Assembly (NCBI GenBank): GCA_035527455.1
Contig: DATLAN010000677.1
Location: forward strand, 1-5,700
Length of the DNA stretch: 5,700 nt
From: DATLAN01 sp035527455
GTDB taxonomy: Bacteria > Planctomycetota > Planctomycetia > Pirellulales > Thermoguttaceae
Direction of reading: 5' to 3'
Shown here: piece after piece, positions 1 through 5,700 of the stretch
Layout: every line of letters begins with the position of its first letter
Numbering within the stretch: the first letter of the stretch is position 1
Position numbers and translations under genes: made by a program
Notes under the pieces: generated by a model
What the model was told of the DNA's origin: nothing
Databases searched by the model: none
What the model saw: only the letters and a program-made list of their open reading frames with translations

Positions 1-23
1 TGGCCGAACCCTTTGATGTCTGA
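1..23 (+). CDS. Possible 3' end of an upstream phage gene (partial)
   Basis: A reading frame entering from the left edge ends at a TGA at 21-23, giving a C-terminal tail of AEPFDV. Its stop lies three bases before the portal ATG, a spacing normal for tightly packed phage operons. In lambda-like modules the gene here is usually a small head-completion protein (gpW type) or the large terminase subunit, but six residues cannot identify either. The other two forward frames are also open at the edge, one stopping at 14-16 and one at 121-123, so even the frame is a guess based on spacing. Confidence 0.25.
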
Positions 24-26
24 CCA

Positions 27-1547
27 ATGGTTCCTTTCCCCGTCAACCTCGCCGGCCTCTTCAAAAAACAAGGCCCCGTCGCCTCAACCGCACCCTACCG
101 CGGCGGCGAGATCCACCGGCTGAACAAGACCTGGCAGCCCGAAAACTTCTCGGGCGACGCCGCGATCTCCGAGGGCTGGGAGCTGCTCACTCGCCGCATC
201 CGCGACCTCGACCGGAACGATCCGGCGATCGGTGCCCTCGGCCGGGCCCTCCTGGATAACATCATTGGCACCGGCATCCTCACAACGGCCGCGGTCCGGA
301 TCGCGGAGGGCGAGCTGGACGACGAGTTCAACGCCGAGTCCGACGAGCTGGCCGAGGAGTGGGAGGCCGAGGCCGACGTCACCGGCCGCCTGGCCTGGCC
401 CGAAATGCAACGCCAGCTATTCGGCGAAACGCTCCACACCGGCGAGGTCCTTCTGCTACGGTGCGCGAAGCGCGGGGCCGATCGGCTCTGCCCGCTCTGC
501 TACCAGATCCTGGAGGCCGAGCAGCTCGACGCCAACATGGACCGCGAGGCCGGGCGCGGCCAGACCGAGATCAAGCGGGGCATCGAGTTCGCCCGCGACG
601 GGACGCCCATCGCTTACTGGCTGTTTGATCGGCACCCCGGCGACACGCACACCGCCGCGGCCAACAGCAAGCGGATCCTGGCCGACCGCGTGACCCACCT
701 GCAACTGCCCGGCCGGCCGTCGCAAACCCGCGGCATTTCTTTGTATCGCTCGATCACCCAATCGGCCAAGGATCTTGACAACTACCTCGGCGCGGAGCTG
801 ACCGCCGCGAACATCGGGGCCCTGTTTACGCTGCTGCACAAGTCCGGCAGCCCGGGCTCTGGCATGGGGTTTGTCGGCGACGGGACCGAGGCCGACGGGA
901 CCGACGAGTATGGCAACGCACGGGTCAAGTTGGGCCGCGGCATCACCTGCCACGTCGGCAAAGAGGACGAGGTCGAAATGATCGAGGCCAAGCGTCCCAA
1001 CCGGGACGCCGGTGTCTTCACTCGCCTCATCCTGATGCTGATGTCGATGGGCGGGAACGTCTCGCCCTACCGGCTTACCCGTGACTACTCGGGCACAACC
1101 TACGTCGCCGCCCGTGCGGCCCACCTCGACGACCGGGCCGCGTTCCGCCCGATGCAGGGCCTATTCGGCCGCAAGGTCTGCCTGCCGGTCCGCCGTGAGC
1201 TGACCCGGCAGCTCGTCGGCCTGGGTCTGATCCGTTCGATCGGCCCGCGGCAGTTCCTGGCCCAGCCCCGCCGCTGGTCGCGAATCGAGTTGCAGCCGCC
1301 GGGGTGGGAAGAGATCGACCCGATCAAGGAGGTCACGGCCAACAACGATGCACGCCGCGGCGGCCAGCGATCCCTCAAGGAAATCTGCGCGGCCCGCGGC
1401 AAGAACTGGAGGCGGGTGATCGATCAGATTGCGGTTGAAAATGCCTACGCCGCCAAGCGGGGCGTCACGATCGACGCGGCCGGGTCTAACCCGGCGGTTG
1501 CCGACGCCGCCCGCGATGAAAAAGAAGAGGAGGCACCCGCCAAGTGA
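27..1547 (+). CDS. Phage portal protein, lambda gpB family
   Basis: Portal proteins form the twelve-subunit ring at one capsid vertex through which the terminase drives DNA and to which the neck attaches. This 506-aa product has the normal length for the lambda (Phage_portal_2) family; lambda gpB is 533 aa. Visible family features in order: an N-terminal stretch around residues 24-85 with YRGGEIHRLN, a helix with RDLDRNDP and the DNIIGTGI segment; the core RGISLYRS...KDLDNYLGAELTAANIGA at about 235-265; the SPYRLTRDYSGTTYVAARAA segment at about 345-365; and near residues 425-480 the typical C-terminal pattern PGWEEIDPIKEV, then GGQRSLKEICAARGKNW. The tail is charged and probably disordered (EKEEEAPAK). 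The ATG at 27 has no clear Shine-Dalgarno and may depend on translation of the gene before it. Its TGA overlaps the GTG of the next gene, indicating translational coupling. Residues 146-158 carry a small cysteine cluster (C146, C155, C158) not expected from the family pattern. Confidence 0.93.
   Translation: MVPFPVNLAGLFKKQGPVASTAPYRGGEIHRLNKTWQPENFSGDAAISEGWELLTRRIRDLDRNDPAIGALGRALLDNIIGTGILTTAAVRIAEGELDDEFNAESDELAEEWEAEADVTGRLAWPEMQRQLFGETLHTGEVLLLRCAKRGADRLCPLCYQILEAEQLDANMDREAGRGQTEIKRGIEFARDGTPIAYWLFDRHPGDTHTAAANSKRILADRVTHLQLPGRPSQTRGISLYRSITQSAKDLDNYLGAELTAANIGALFTLLHKSGSPGSGMGFVGDGTEADGTDEYGNARVKLGRGITCHVGKEDEVEMIEAKRPNRDAGVFTRLILMLMSMGGNVSPYRLTRDYSGTTYVAARAAHLDDRAAFRPMQGLFGRKVCLPVRRELTRQLVGLGLIRSIGPRQFLAQPRRWSRIELQPPGWEEIDPIKEVTANNDARRGGQRSLKEICAARGKNWRRVIDQIAVENAYAAKRGVTIDAAGSNPAVADAARDEKEEEAPAK
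1523..1546 (+). promoter_or_regulatory. Ribosome binding site and overlapping GTG start of the protease-capsid gene
   Basis: A strong purine-rich Shine-Dalgarno, AAGAGGAGG at 1524-1532, sits 11 bases before the GTG at 1544-1546. The GTG shares bases with the portal stop (GTGA, a 4-base overlap). This supports the GTG as the true start and suggests that ribosomes ending the portal can restart here. Confidence 0.75.
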
Positions 1548-4066
1548 CCACGCCCCGCCAGATCAAGAACGTCGTCAACGCCGCGCTCAAGACGCCCTGG
1601 GCGATCGAGTCGCGGAAGCTCGAACAGATCGCCGCGGTGTTGGAGCTGCGGGCCAACGGCGAGCGGCTTACCCCAGAGGAGGTCCGCCGCCGGATCGGCG
1701 CGGACGACTCGATCGAGATCGACCTCGACGGCGACGACGACGATCAACAGGCGGAGCTGTACCAGGTCCTCGGCGGCGTGGCCGTGATCCCGCTTCAGGG
1801 CGTGATGGCCCCGAAGATGAACCTCTTTATGAGGATCTCGGGCGGGACCAGCACGGACCTCTTCCGGGCCGCTGTCCGCCAAGCCACCGCCGACCCGGCC
1901 GTCAAGGCGATCCTCTTGGTCATCGACTCGCCCGGCGGGAGTGTCTACGGCACCGAGGAGGCCGCGCAAGCCGTCCGCGAGGCCCGCGACAAGAAGCCGA
2001 CGATCGCGGTCGGGACCAACCTTATGGCCTCGGCTGCGTACTACGTCGGTAGCGCCGCCGGCGAGGTCGTCGCCAGCCCGTCCGCCGAGCTCGGGTCGAT
2101 CGGCGTCTATTCGCTGCATACGGAGTTTTCTAAGGCCGACGCAGCCGCCGGCGTGAAACGGACGATTGTCAAGGCCGGCCGCTACAAGGCGGACGCAAAC
2201 GACACCGAGCCCCTGACCACACAGGCCCGCGAGACGCTCCAGGAGGAGGTCGATAGCTATTACGAGCTGATGGTCGGGTCGATCGCCACCAACCGCCGGA
2301 CTGACCGGGCCACGGTCGAGGAACGATTCGGCCAGGGCAAGCTCTTAATTGCCTCGAAGGCCGTCGCCGCCGGCCTGGCCGACCGCGTCGGCACCCTCGA
2401 CGCCGAGCTCGCCGCCCTCCGTGCCACAATCAACGCCGACGCCGACCCCTACAAATCACCTTTTCCACCCCAAGGAGCCCATGCAATGGACCCCACAATC
2501 CGCCAAGCCCTGATCGATCGGGGCCTGCTCAACGCCGCGGCGTCCCACGATGTCGCCGAGGCCGTCCTGGCCGCATACTTTAAGACGAGCGGCCAAACCC
2601 AGCCCACCGAGACCGAGGCCCTCCTGGCCGCGCTCGAGGCCAAGGCGCCCGCAGCGCCCCCGGTGCCCCCACTCTCGCCCGCCGTCGCCACCTTTCAGAC
2701 CGGCCTCGGTATTCTGGCCCCCACCGTCCAGCACACCGATCCCGGCATCGCCGCGGCCTCGGCCGCCGCCGAACGCGGGCGGATCCTCGACATCCAGGCC
2801 CGTGCCGAGCTGTTGGGGATCGACGCCGAGGTCGTCGAGCAGGCCATCACCGCCGGGACCTCCGTCGGCGACTTTCTCACGAAGGCCACCGAGACCATTC
2901 CTAAGAACCAGGGGGCCATCGCCCCCGTCCCCGGCAAGGCCCAGGCCGACAAGTTCAACGAGGCCGCGGTCGGCGCCCTGGCCTTCCATTGCGGGATCGA
3001 GACCGACGCCGCGAAGCTGTCGGCCGGTTCCCGCGAGATCCGGCACTGCTCCGCCCTGGAGCTGGCCAAGGAGAGCCTCCGGCAGTCGATCGGCCGGGCC
3101 CCCATTGGCGACCCCGACGACATCGCCCGGGCCGCATTGGGCGATCCCGATGCGATGCGGATCCTCGGTGCCGACTTCCCGGCCCAGACGCCGGGCGACT
3201 TTCCAAACATCCTCTCGAATCTGGCCAACAAGGCCCTGGAGTCCGCCCCCGAGTTCGTCGGGACGACCTACCAGACCTGGGCCCACCGCATGGCCCCGCT
3301 GCCGGACTTCAAGCCGGCGACGCTCGTTCGTTATGGCGAGTTCGGCGAGATGCCGCTGCACGTCGACGGCGACAACTTCGAGCAGTCGGAGATCCTCGAA
3401 GACTACAGTTGGATTGCCGTCGATTCGTATGGCGACGAGTTCGGTCTCACTCCCCGGATGATCGTCGACGACAACCTGGGCGCCCTGACCGACGCGATGG
3501 CCGACAAAAAGGCGGCCCATGGTCAGACGCTCAACCGGCTGTGCGTGAACATCTTGACGGGCAACCCCGCCTGCGTCGACGGCTTCGCCTTGTTCAACCT
3601 GGCCAACCACGGCAACGACATTGCGGCCGGTGCCGCTCCCACAACGGTCCAACTCGCCGCCATGCGGCTCCTGTTGCGCCGTCAGACCGGGCTCGGGGGA
3701 CGCCCCTTGGCCCAGACGATAAACCTCCTGCTGATCCCCGAGGACATCGAGACCGTGACCCAGCAGCTCCTGCTGGCCACGCTCAACATCACGCCGATCA
3801 TTGCGATCACCACCGAGCCGTTCCGGGGCCGGGTGCAGTTCGAGGTCGAGCCGATGCTGGCCGCCAACTCGGCGACGATCTACTATGGCTTCGCCAACCC
3901 GGCGCGTGCCCGCTCGATCGTCTACGCCCATCAGCGTGGTTTCGAGTCGATGAAAACCAGAAACTACTACAACCCTCAAAACAACTGCCGGTTCTGGCAG
4001 TTTGAGGGCCGCTTCGCCGCCGCCATTAACAATTACCGCGGCGTGGTCCGCAACAACGGAGCGTAG
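1544..4066 (+). CDS. Prohead protease (S49) / scaffold / major capsid protein fusion
   Basis: This 840-aa ORF joins three procapsid functions. Residues about 70-290 are an S49 (SppA/ClpP-fold) peptidase like lambda gpC. It has the DSPGG loop at 128-132, the nucleophile S163 within MASAAYYVGSAA, and the general-base lysine K215 within AGRYKADAND. The Ser-Lys spacing of 52 equals that of Bacillus SppA (S147/K199). Residues about 315-470 look like scaffold: helical, alanine- and glutamate-rich, with a proline-rich hinge (APAAPPVPPLSPA, 368-380), then an ERGRILDIQARAELLGI helix typical of phage S49 C-termini. From about 550 comes a major capsid protein of the Mu gpT-like, HK97-fold type, with DFPNILSNLANKAL, FGLTPRMIVDDNLGAL, LTGNP, ALFNLANHGN and a C-terminal FAAAINNYRGVVRNNG. 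The capsid should assemble and then be matured by the protease, which removes scaffold. An internal Shine-Dalgarno and ATG at residue 315 may yield a second, scaffold-capsid product. Domain identities are firm; the scaffold role and the cleavage sites are inferred. Confidence 0.88.
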   Translation: MTTPRQIKNVVNAALKTPWAIESRKLEQIAAVLELRANGERLTPEEVRRRIGADDSIEIDLDGDDDDQQAELYQVLGGVAVIPLQGVMAPKMNLFMRISGGTSTDLFRAAVRQATADPAVKAILLVIDSPGGSVYGTEEAAQAVREARDKKPTIAVGTNLMASAAYYVGSAAGEVVASPSAELGSIGVYSLHTEFSKADAAAGVKRTIVKAGRYKADANDTEPLTTQARETLQEEVDSYYELMVGSIATNRRTDRATVEERFGQGKLLIASKAVAAGLADRVGTLDAELAALRATINADADPYKSPFPPQGAHAMDPTIRQALIDRGLLNAAASHDVAEAVLAAYFKTSGQTQPTETEALLAALEAKAPAAPPVPPLSPAVATFQTGLGILAPTVQHTDPGIAAASAAAERGRILDIQARAELLGIDAEVVEQAITAGTSVGDFLTKATETIPKNQGAIAPVPGKAQADKFNEAAVGALAFHCGIETDAAKLSAGSREIRHCSALELAKESLRQSIGRAPIGDPDDIARAALGDPDAMRILGADFPAQTPGDFPNILSNLANKALESAPEFVGTTYQTWAHRMAPLPDFKPATLVRYGEFGEMPLHVDGDNFEQSEILEDYSWIAVDSYGDEFGLTPRMIVDDNLGALTDAMADKKAAHGQTLNRLCVNILTGNPACVDGFALFNLANHGNDIAAGAAPTTVQLAAMRLLLRRQTGLGGRPLAQTINLLLIPEDIETVTQQLLLATLNITPIIAITTEPFRGRVQFEVEPMLAANSATIYYGFANPARARSIVYAHQRGFESMKTRNYYNPQNNCRFWQFEGRFAAAINNYRGVVRNNGA
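2472..2488 (+). promoter_or_regulatory. Internal ribosome binding site and in-frame ATG (nested scaffold-capsid start)
   Basis: AAGGAG at 2472-2477 lies eight bases before an ATG at 2486-2488, which is codon 315 of the long ORF and in the same frame. The product from here would be 526 aa (MDPTIRQALIDRGLL onward): scaffold-like segment plus major capsid protein without the protease. Just upstream, the encoded residues 301-314 (DPYKSPFPPQGAHA) look like a translated leader, not a folded domain, and the bases there are less GC-rich than the surroundings. Lambda C/Nu3 and Mu I/Z use the same kind of nested in-frame start, which makes this one plausible. Use of the site is inferred. Confidence 0.6.
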
Positions 4067-4131
4067 TCCCCATTTCCTCCGCTCCCCCGCGGTGACCCAA
4101 ACACGTCCACTCCAACACGGGAGTTAACACG
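4067..4131 (+). promoter_or_regulatory. Intergenic leader with ribosome binding site for the 238-aa gene
   Basis: This 65-base gap follows the TAG of the capsid gene. It ends with GGGAG at 4119-4123, eight bases before the ATG at 4132, a good Shine-Dalgarno spacing that supports that start. I see no clear promoter boxes, and no terminator with a T-tract. Confidence 0.55.
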
Positions 4132-4848
4132 ATGAGCAACGTAATCGACAAAACCTTCCTTTTCGACGGCGACCGCGTGCCGCCGCTTGTGGGTGCCGCC
4201 GACGGCTCCCCCTGGCGCCGCGCGATCACCGGGGCCGCGCCGCCCACGGTGCTGGAAAATAACGGGTTCATGGAGCTGAACCTGACCGCCGACCTGGAAA
4301 ACCAGGTCGCCGCGCTCTACACCGGCGACGAGTTGCCCTATCCGATCTGTAAGATCCAGCAGGTCGATTTCTGGGCCAAGCTCTCGACCGCCAGCCTCCA
4401 CGCCGCGATCAGCGTGGCCTTTGGGCTCTGCACCGCCCGGAACGACGACCCGGACGTGCTGGCCGCCATGGCGTGTTTCCGCTGCATCGGAAACAACAAC
4501 GTCCTGGTCGAGTCGGACGACGGCGTAAACGATAACGACGACGTCGCCACCGGCCAGGTCCTCGGCACGTCGGTCAAGCGGTTCACGATCGACATGGCCA
4601 GCGGGCTCCGCACGGTCTCGCCGGGTCCGAGCCTCGGTGGCCAGGCCAATACGCTGTTTGCCGTCGACGATCCCCGCTTCAACCTCCAGGCGGTCGCCCG
4701 GCTGACCACCTTCGACATGAGCAATTACACGGGCAACCTGCAACTGTTTGCCCAGATCCAGAAGGGTGCGGCCTCCAGCGTCATCGCCGAGGACGTCCTG
4801 GCTACGCTCTACCTCGAGCGAATCCGCGTTCGCTACCGCGTGAGTTGA
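4132..4848 (+). CDS. Phage structural protein of unknown function, possible head decoration protein
   Basis: I do not recognise a named family with certainty. The 238-aa product has no signal peptide or membrane segment. It reads as mainly beta: alternating strands such as CKIQQVDFWAKL (about 73-84), AAISVAFGLCTARN (91-104) and LQLFAQIQ (203-210). In the middle is a very acidic loop, ESDDGVNDNDDVATG (127-141), followed by VKRFTIDM. This resembles jelly-roll or concanavalin-like (LamG-type) proteins, and the acidic loop could bind calcium; both are inferences from residue pattern only. The place directly after the major capsid gene, and the Shine-Dalgarno in front, suit an abundant head accessory or decoration protein. 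At 238 aa it is about twice the length of lambda gpD, so it is probably not a gpD homologue. A strong terminator-like hairpin follows closely, so it appears to close the high-output part of the operon. A neck or tail role is possible. Confidence 0.72.
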   Translation: MSNVIDKTFLFDGDRVPPLVGAADGSPWRRAITGAAPPTVLENNGFMELNLTADLENQVAALYTGDELPYPICKIQQVDFWAKLSTASLHAAISVAFGLCTARNDDPDVLAAMACFRCIGNNNVLVESDDGVNDNDDVATGQVLGTSVKRFTIDMASGLRTVSPGPSLGGQANTLFAVDDPRFNLQAVARLTTFDMSNYTGNLQLFAQIQKGAASSVIAEDVLATLYLERIRVRYRVS

Positions 4849-4868
4849 CGGCTGCCTCTGTGACGCGG

Positions 4869-4904
4869 CGGGCCGGGGGTACGTCTCCGCCCCCGGCCCG
4901 TTTT
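4869..4904 (+). terminator. Intrinsic terminator-like hairpin
   Basis: A perfect 11-base-pair, all-G/C stem pairs CGGGCCGGGGG (4869-4879) with CCCCCGGCCCG (4890-4900). The loop is 10 bases, and TTTT follows at 4901-4904. It begins 20 bases after the stop of the 238-aa gene. The T-run is short, so termination may be partial, which would let some transcripts continue into the connector genes downstream. No promoter is obvious between it and the next gene, which supports a leaky attenuator over a full stop. Confidence 0.75.
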
Positions 4905-4924
4905 GATCGATGATTGATGATTGA
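4904..4924 (+). repeat. Three tandem copies of a 7-base repeat (TGATYGA)
   Basis: TGATCGA, TGATTGA and TGATTGA lie end to end between the terminator stem and the ATG at 4928. The stretch is AT-rich in an otherwise GC-rich window. Since seven is not a multiple of three, the repeated TGA places a stop in every forward frame. It occupies the position where a Shine-Dalgarno would be expected, and none is present. Its function is unknown; a protein or ribosome contact site, or chance slippage, are the main possibilities. Confidence 0.6.
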
Positions 4925-4927
4925 CCC

Positions 4928-5332
4928 ATGACGACCCCGACCAACTTCAAAGAAGCCCGCGCCCAACACGCCCGGACCGGCCCGTTTTTGAACACGGACC
5001 ACTTTGCCGAGCAGGTGACCTATACGCCGGTTCACGGCGGCGGCTCGCGGACCGTCACGGTCAAAATCGAGTACGTCAAAAACCCCGAGGAGCGGACCCA
5101 GATCGGGGAGGTCGACCGGGAGGAAATCTGGGTCAAGGCCCTACGGTCGACCGACACGGACCGCTCTGGTATCCCCACCCCCGAGACCGGGGACGCGATC
5201 CTCCGCGACGGCGATCGCCCCGACCGGCCCTGGACGTTTCAGGGCCCGATCCGTCACGAAACGCCCCACGATTGGCAACTGTTCTACGCCCGGACCCGGC
5301 CGAGCCGGTACGGGCCACGCGACACGCACTAA
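4928..5332 (+). CDS. Probable head-tail joining protein, lambda gpFII-like
   Basis: The 134-aa product resembles the small beta-barrel head-tail joining proteins that sit below the portal and give the tail its docking site. Suggestive features are FLNTDHFAEQVTYTP (20-34) followed by a glycine turn and the strand RTVTVKIEYV (41-50); the segment EEIWVKALRSTDTD (65-78); the GIPTPETGDAI turn (81-91); and a final strand pattern, PWTFQGPI then DWQLFYARTRP (101-124). This order of FAxxVTYTP, a V-rich strand and a P-x-x-GD turn is common in that group. Lambda gpFII is 117 aa, so the length fits. The ATG at 4928 has no Shine-Dalgarno. A five-codon mini-ORF (ATG 4917, stop 4929-4931) overlaps the start and could feed ribosomes to it. 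A competing frame across 4921-5367 exists but gives an arginine- and proline-rich shadow. Assignment is from pattern only; another neck protein family is possible. Confidence 0.66.
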   Translation: MTTPTNFKEARAQHARTGPFLNTDHFAEQVTYTPVHGGGSRTVTVKIEYVKNPEERTQIGEVDREEIWVKALRSTDTDRSGIPTPETGDAILRDGDRPDRPWTFQGPIRHETPHDWQLFYARTRPSRYGPRDTH

Positions 5333-5350
5333 ACGCCCCGGCCGCTGAAC

Positions 5351-5700
5351 ATGGAACCCTCGTTTGAACCAAAGGGCCCGATCACCCGGAGCGTGTTGGC
5401 CCTGCGCCGGCTGGTCGCCACCTCGACGGCTTTTCGGCGCCGGGTCGGCGTGGCCGACGAGGCTCAGGCCCACGCCAAGATCCACCTCTTTGAGTTTCTC
5501 GACGACGGCCCGCAAGAGATCCACGCCTCGCGGCCGTTCGCGGCGATCTGGCCCGGCGACAACCTCGACCTGAGCCAGACGGCGGGCGGTGCCCGGAACT
5601 GGATGCGTGCCGGCGGCGATCTGGTGCTGTTGCTGACCGACCGCGACCGGTACCCGAAGGATCGGACCCTCTCGGGGCTCGACTTCGCCGGCTGGGTCGA
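5351..5700 (+). CDS. Phage protein of unknown function, possible neck or tail-completion protein (3' truncated by window)
   Basis: This frame stays open from an ATG at 5351 to the right edge, giving 116 codons with no stop. It is in the same frame as the previous gene, separated by that gene's TAA and 18 bases. The start is not certain: no good Shine-Dalgarno is seen, and an in-frame CTG lies at 5345. The product begins with a helix (ITRSVLALRRLVATSTAFRRRVG, about 11-33), then a charged helix (DEAQAHAKIHLFEFL), then RPFAAIW (61-67). After a glycine-containing turn (TAGGARNW) comes a hydrophobic strand, DLVLLLTD (90-97). The RPFAxI strand followed by a second strand after a GG turn is seen in small phage proteins coded between the head-tail joiner and the tail tube genes. 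The position supports a neck or tail-terminator role. I cannot name the family, and the missing end limits any length comparison. Real coding is supported by balanced residue use and by the gene order. Confidence 0.62.
   Translation, partial: MEPSFEPKGPITRSVLALRRLVATSTAFRRRVGVADEAQAHAKIHLFEFLDDGPQEIHASRPFAAIWPGDNLDLSQTAGGARNWMRAGGDLVLLLTDRDRYPKDRTLSGLDFAGWV

Noticed and set aside
456..1124. Antisense ORF of 222 codons opposite the portal gene
   Set aside because: The portal family signatures on the + strand explain the region fully; the antisense product shows no family pattern.
1445..2119. Antisense ORF of 224 codons opposite the portal end and protease domain
   Set aside because: It spans a gene junction and faces the protease catalytic motifs. 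It has no ribosome binding signal or domain.
2641..2690. Repetitive-looking GCC/CCC-rich stretch that might be a DNA repeat
   Set aside because: It is explained by the codons of the alanine- and proline-rich hinge in the scaffold section; no regular repeat unit is present.
2456..3979. Long antisense ORF (507 codons) opposite the capsid gene
   Set aside because: It mirrors a well-supported coding frame in GC-rich DNA, where the complementary strand often lacks stops. The product is a low-complexity G/V/R/D-rich sequence with no recognisable domain.
2989..4005. Alternative + strand frame of 338 codons inside the capsid region
   Set aside because: It is extremely arginine-, glycine- and proline-rich, typical of a shifted frame over GC-rich codons, while the main frame carries capsid motifs.
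4058..4085. Possible hairpin at the end of the capsid gene (GGAGCG with CGCTCC)
   Set aside because: There are only six base pairs with a 16-base loop, and no T-run follows. This is expected by chance at this base composition.
4033..4995. Antisense ORF of 320 codons across the 238-aa gene
   Set aside because: It runs through the terminator hairpin and intergenic gaps and has a biased, domainless product. The + strand gene has a good ribosome binding site and balanced composition.
4921..5367. Alternative + strand frame of 148 codons overlapping the head-tail joiner
   Set aside because: It begins at a TTG inside the heptamer repeat and has an R/P/D-rich product. The 4928-5332 frame has the neck-protein pattern.
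1..5700. CRISPR array, tRNA, insertion sequence, diversity-generating element or defence genes
   Set aside because: I looked for spaced repeats, cloverleaf-like arms, terminal inverted repeats with a transposase, and reverse transcriptase motifs, and saw none.

Overview
This window is part of the head-morphogenesis module of a tailed double-stranded DNA phage (class Caudoviricetes), either a prophage or a phage genome fragment. All supported genes are on the + strand. Composition is strongly GC-rich, with codon third positions mostly G or C. This points to a high-GC host. Codon style and several starts without a Shine-Dalgarno (SD) sequence would suit a planctomycete such as the Gemmata/Isosphaera group, but nothing here proves the host. 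No integrase, attachment site, tRNA or host gene is present, so prophage and free phage cannot be told apart.

Layout, left to right. (1) A few codons at the very left edge probably end an upstream packaging or connector gene. (2) A lambda-type portal protein (27-1547). (3) A very long ORF (1544-4066), overlapping the portal stop by 4 bases, reads as a single polypeptide: an S49-family (SppA/ClpP-fold, lambda gpC-like) prohead protease, then a helical and proline-rich scaffold-like section, then a major capsid protein resembling the Mu gpT type. (4) A 238-aa protein of unknown function (4132-4848) in the place where decoration or accessory head proteins often lie. (5) A strong intrinsic-terminator-like hairpin (4869-4904) followed by three tandem copies of a 7-base repeat. 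(6) A 134-aa probable head-tail joining protein (4928-5332), resembling the lambda gpFII type. (7) A further ORF, open to the right edge (5351 onward), possibly a neck or tail-completion protein.

Together the genes would build the procapsid. The portal forms the DNA entry vertex. The protease-scaffold-capsid product makes, shapes and matures the shell. The 238-aa protein may decorate the shell, and the last two genes would form the neck joining head to tail. The order follows lambda's B-C-Nu3-D-E-FII plan, with C, Nu3 and E functions merged into one reading frame.

The most notable point is inside the long ORF. A good SD and an in-frame ATG (2472-2488) lie exactly at the junction between the protease and the scaffold/capsid. 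This suggests that the scaffold-capsid part is also made separately, as with lambda C/Nu3. The terminator after the abundant-product genes, and the contrast between SD-led capsid genes and SD-less connector genes, suggest that product ratios are tuned. I found no CRISPR array, RNA gene, insertion sequence or defence system. The module looks like recognisable phage structural biology with some unusual architecture, not a wholly new system.
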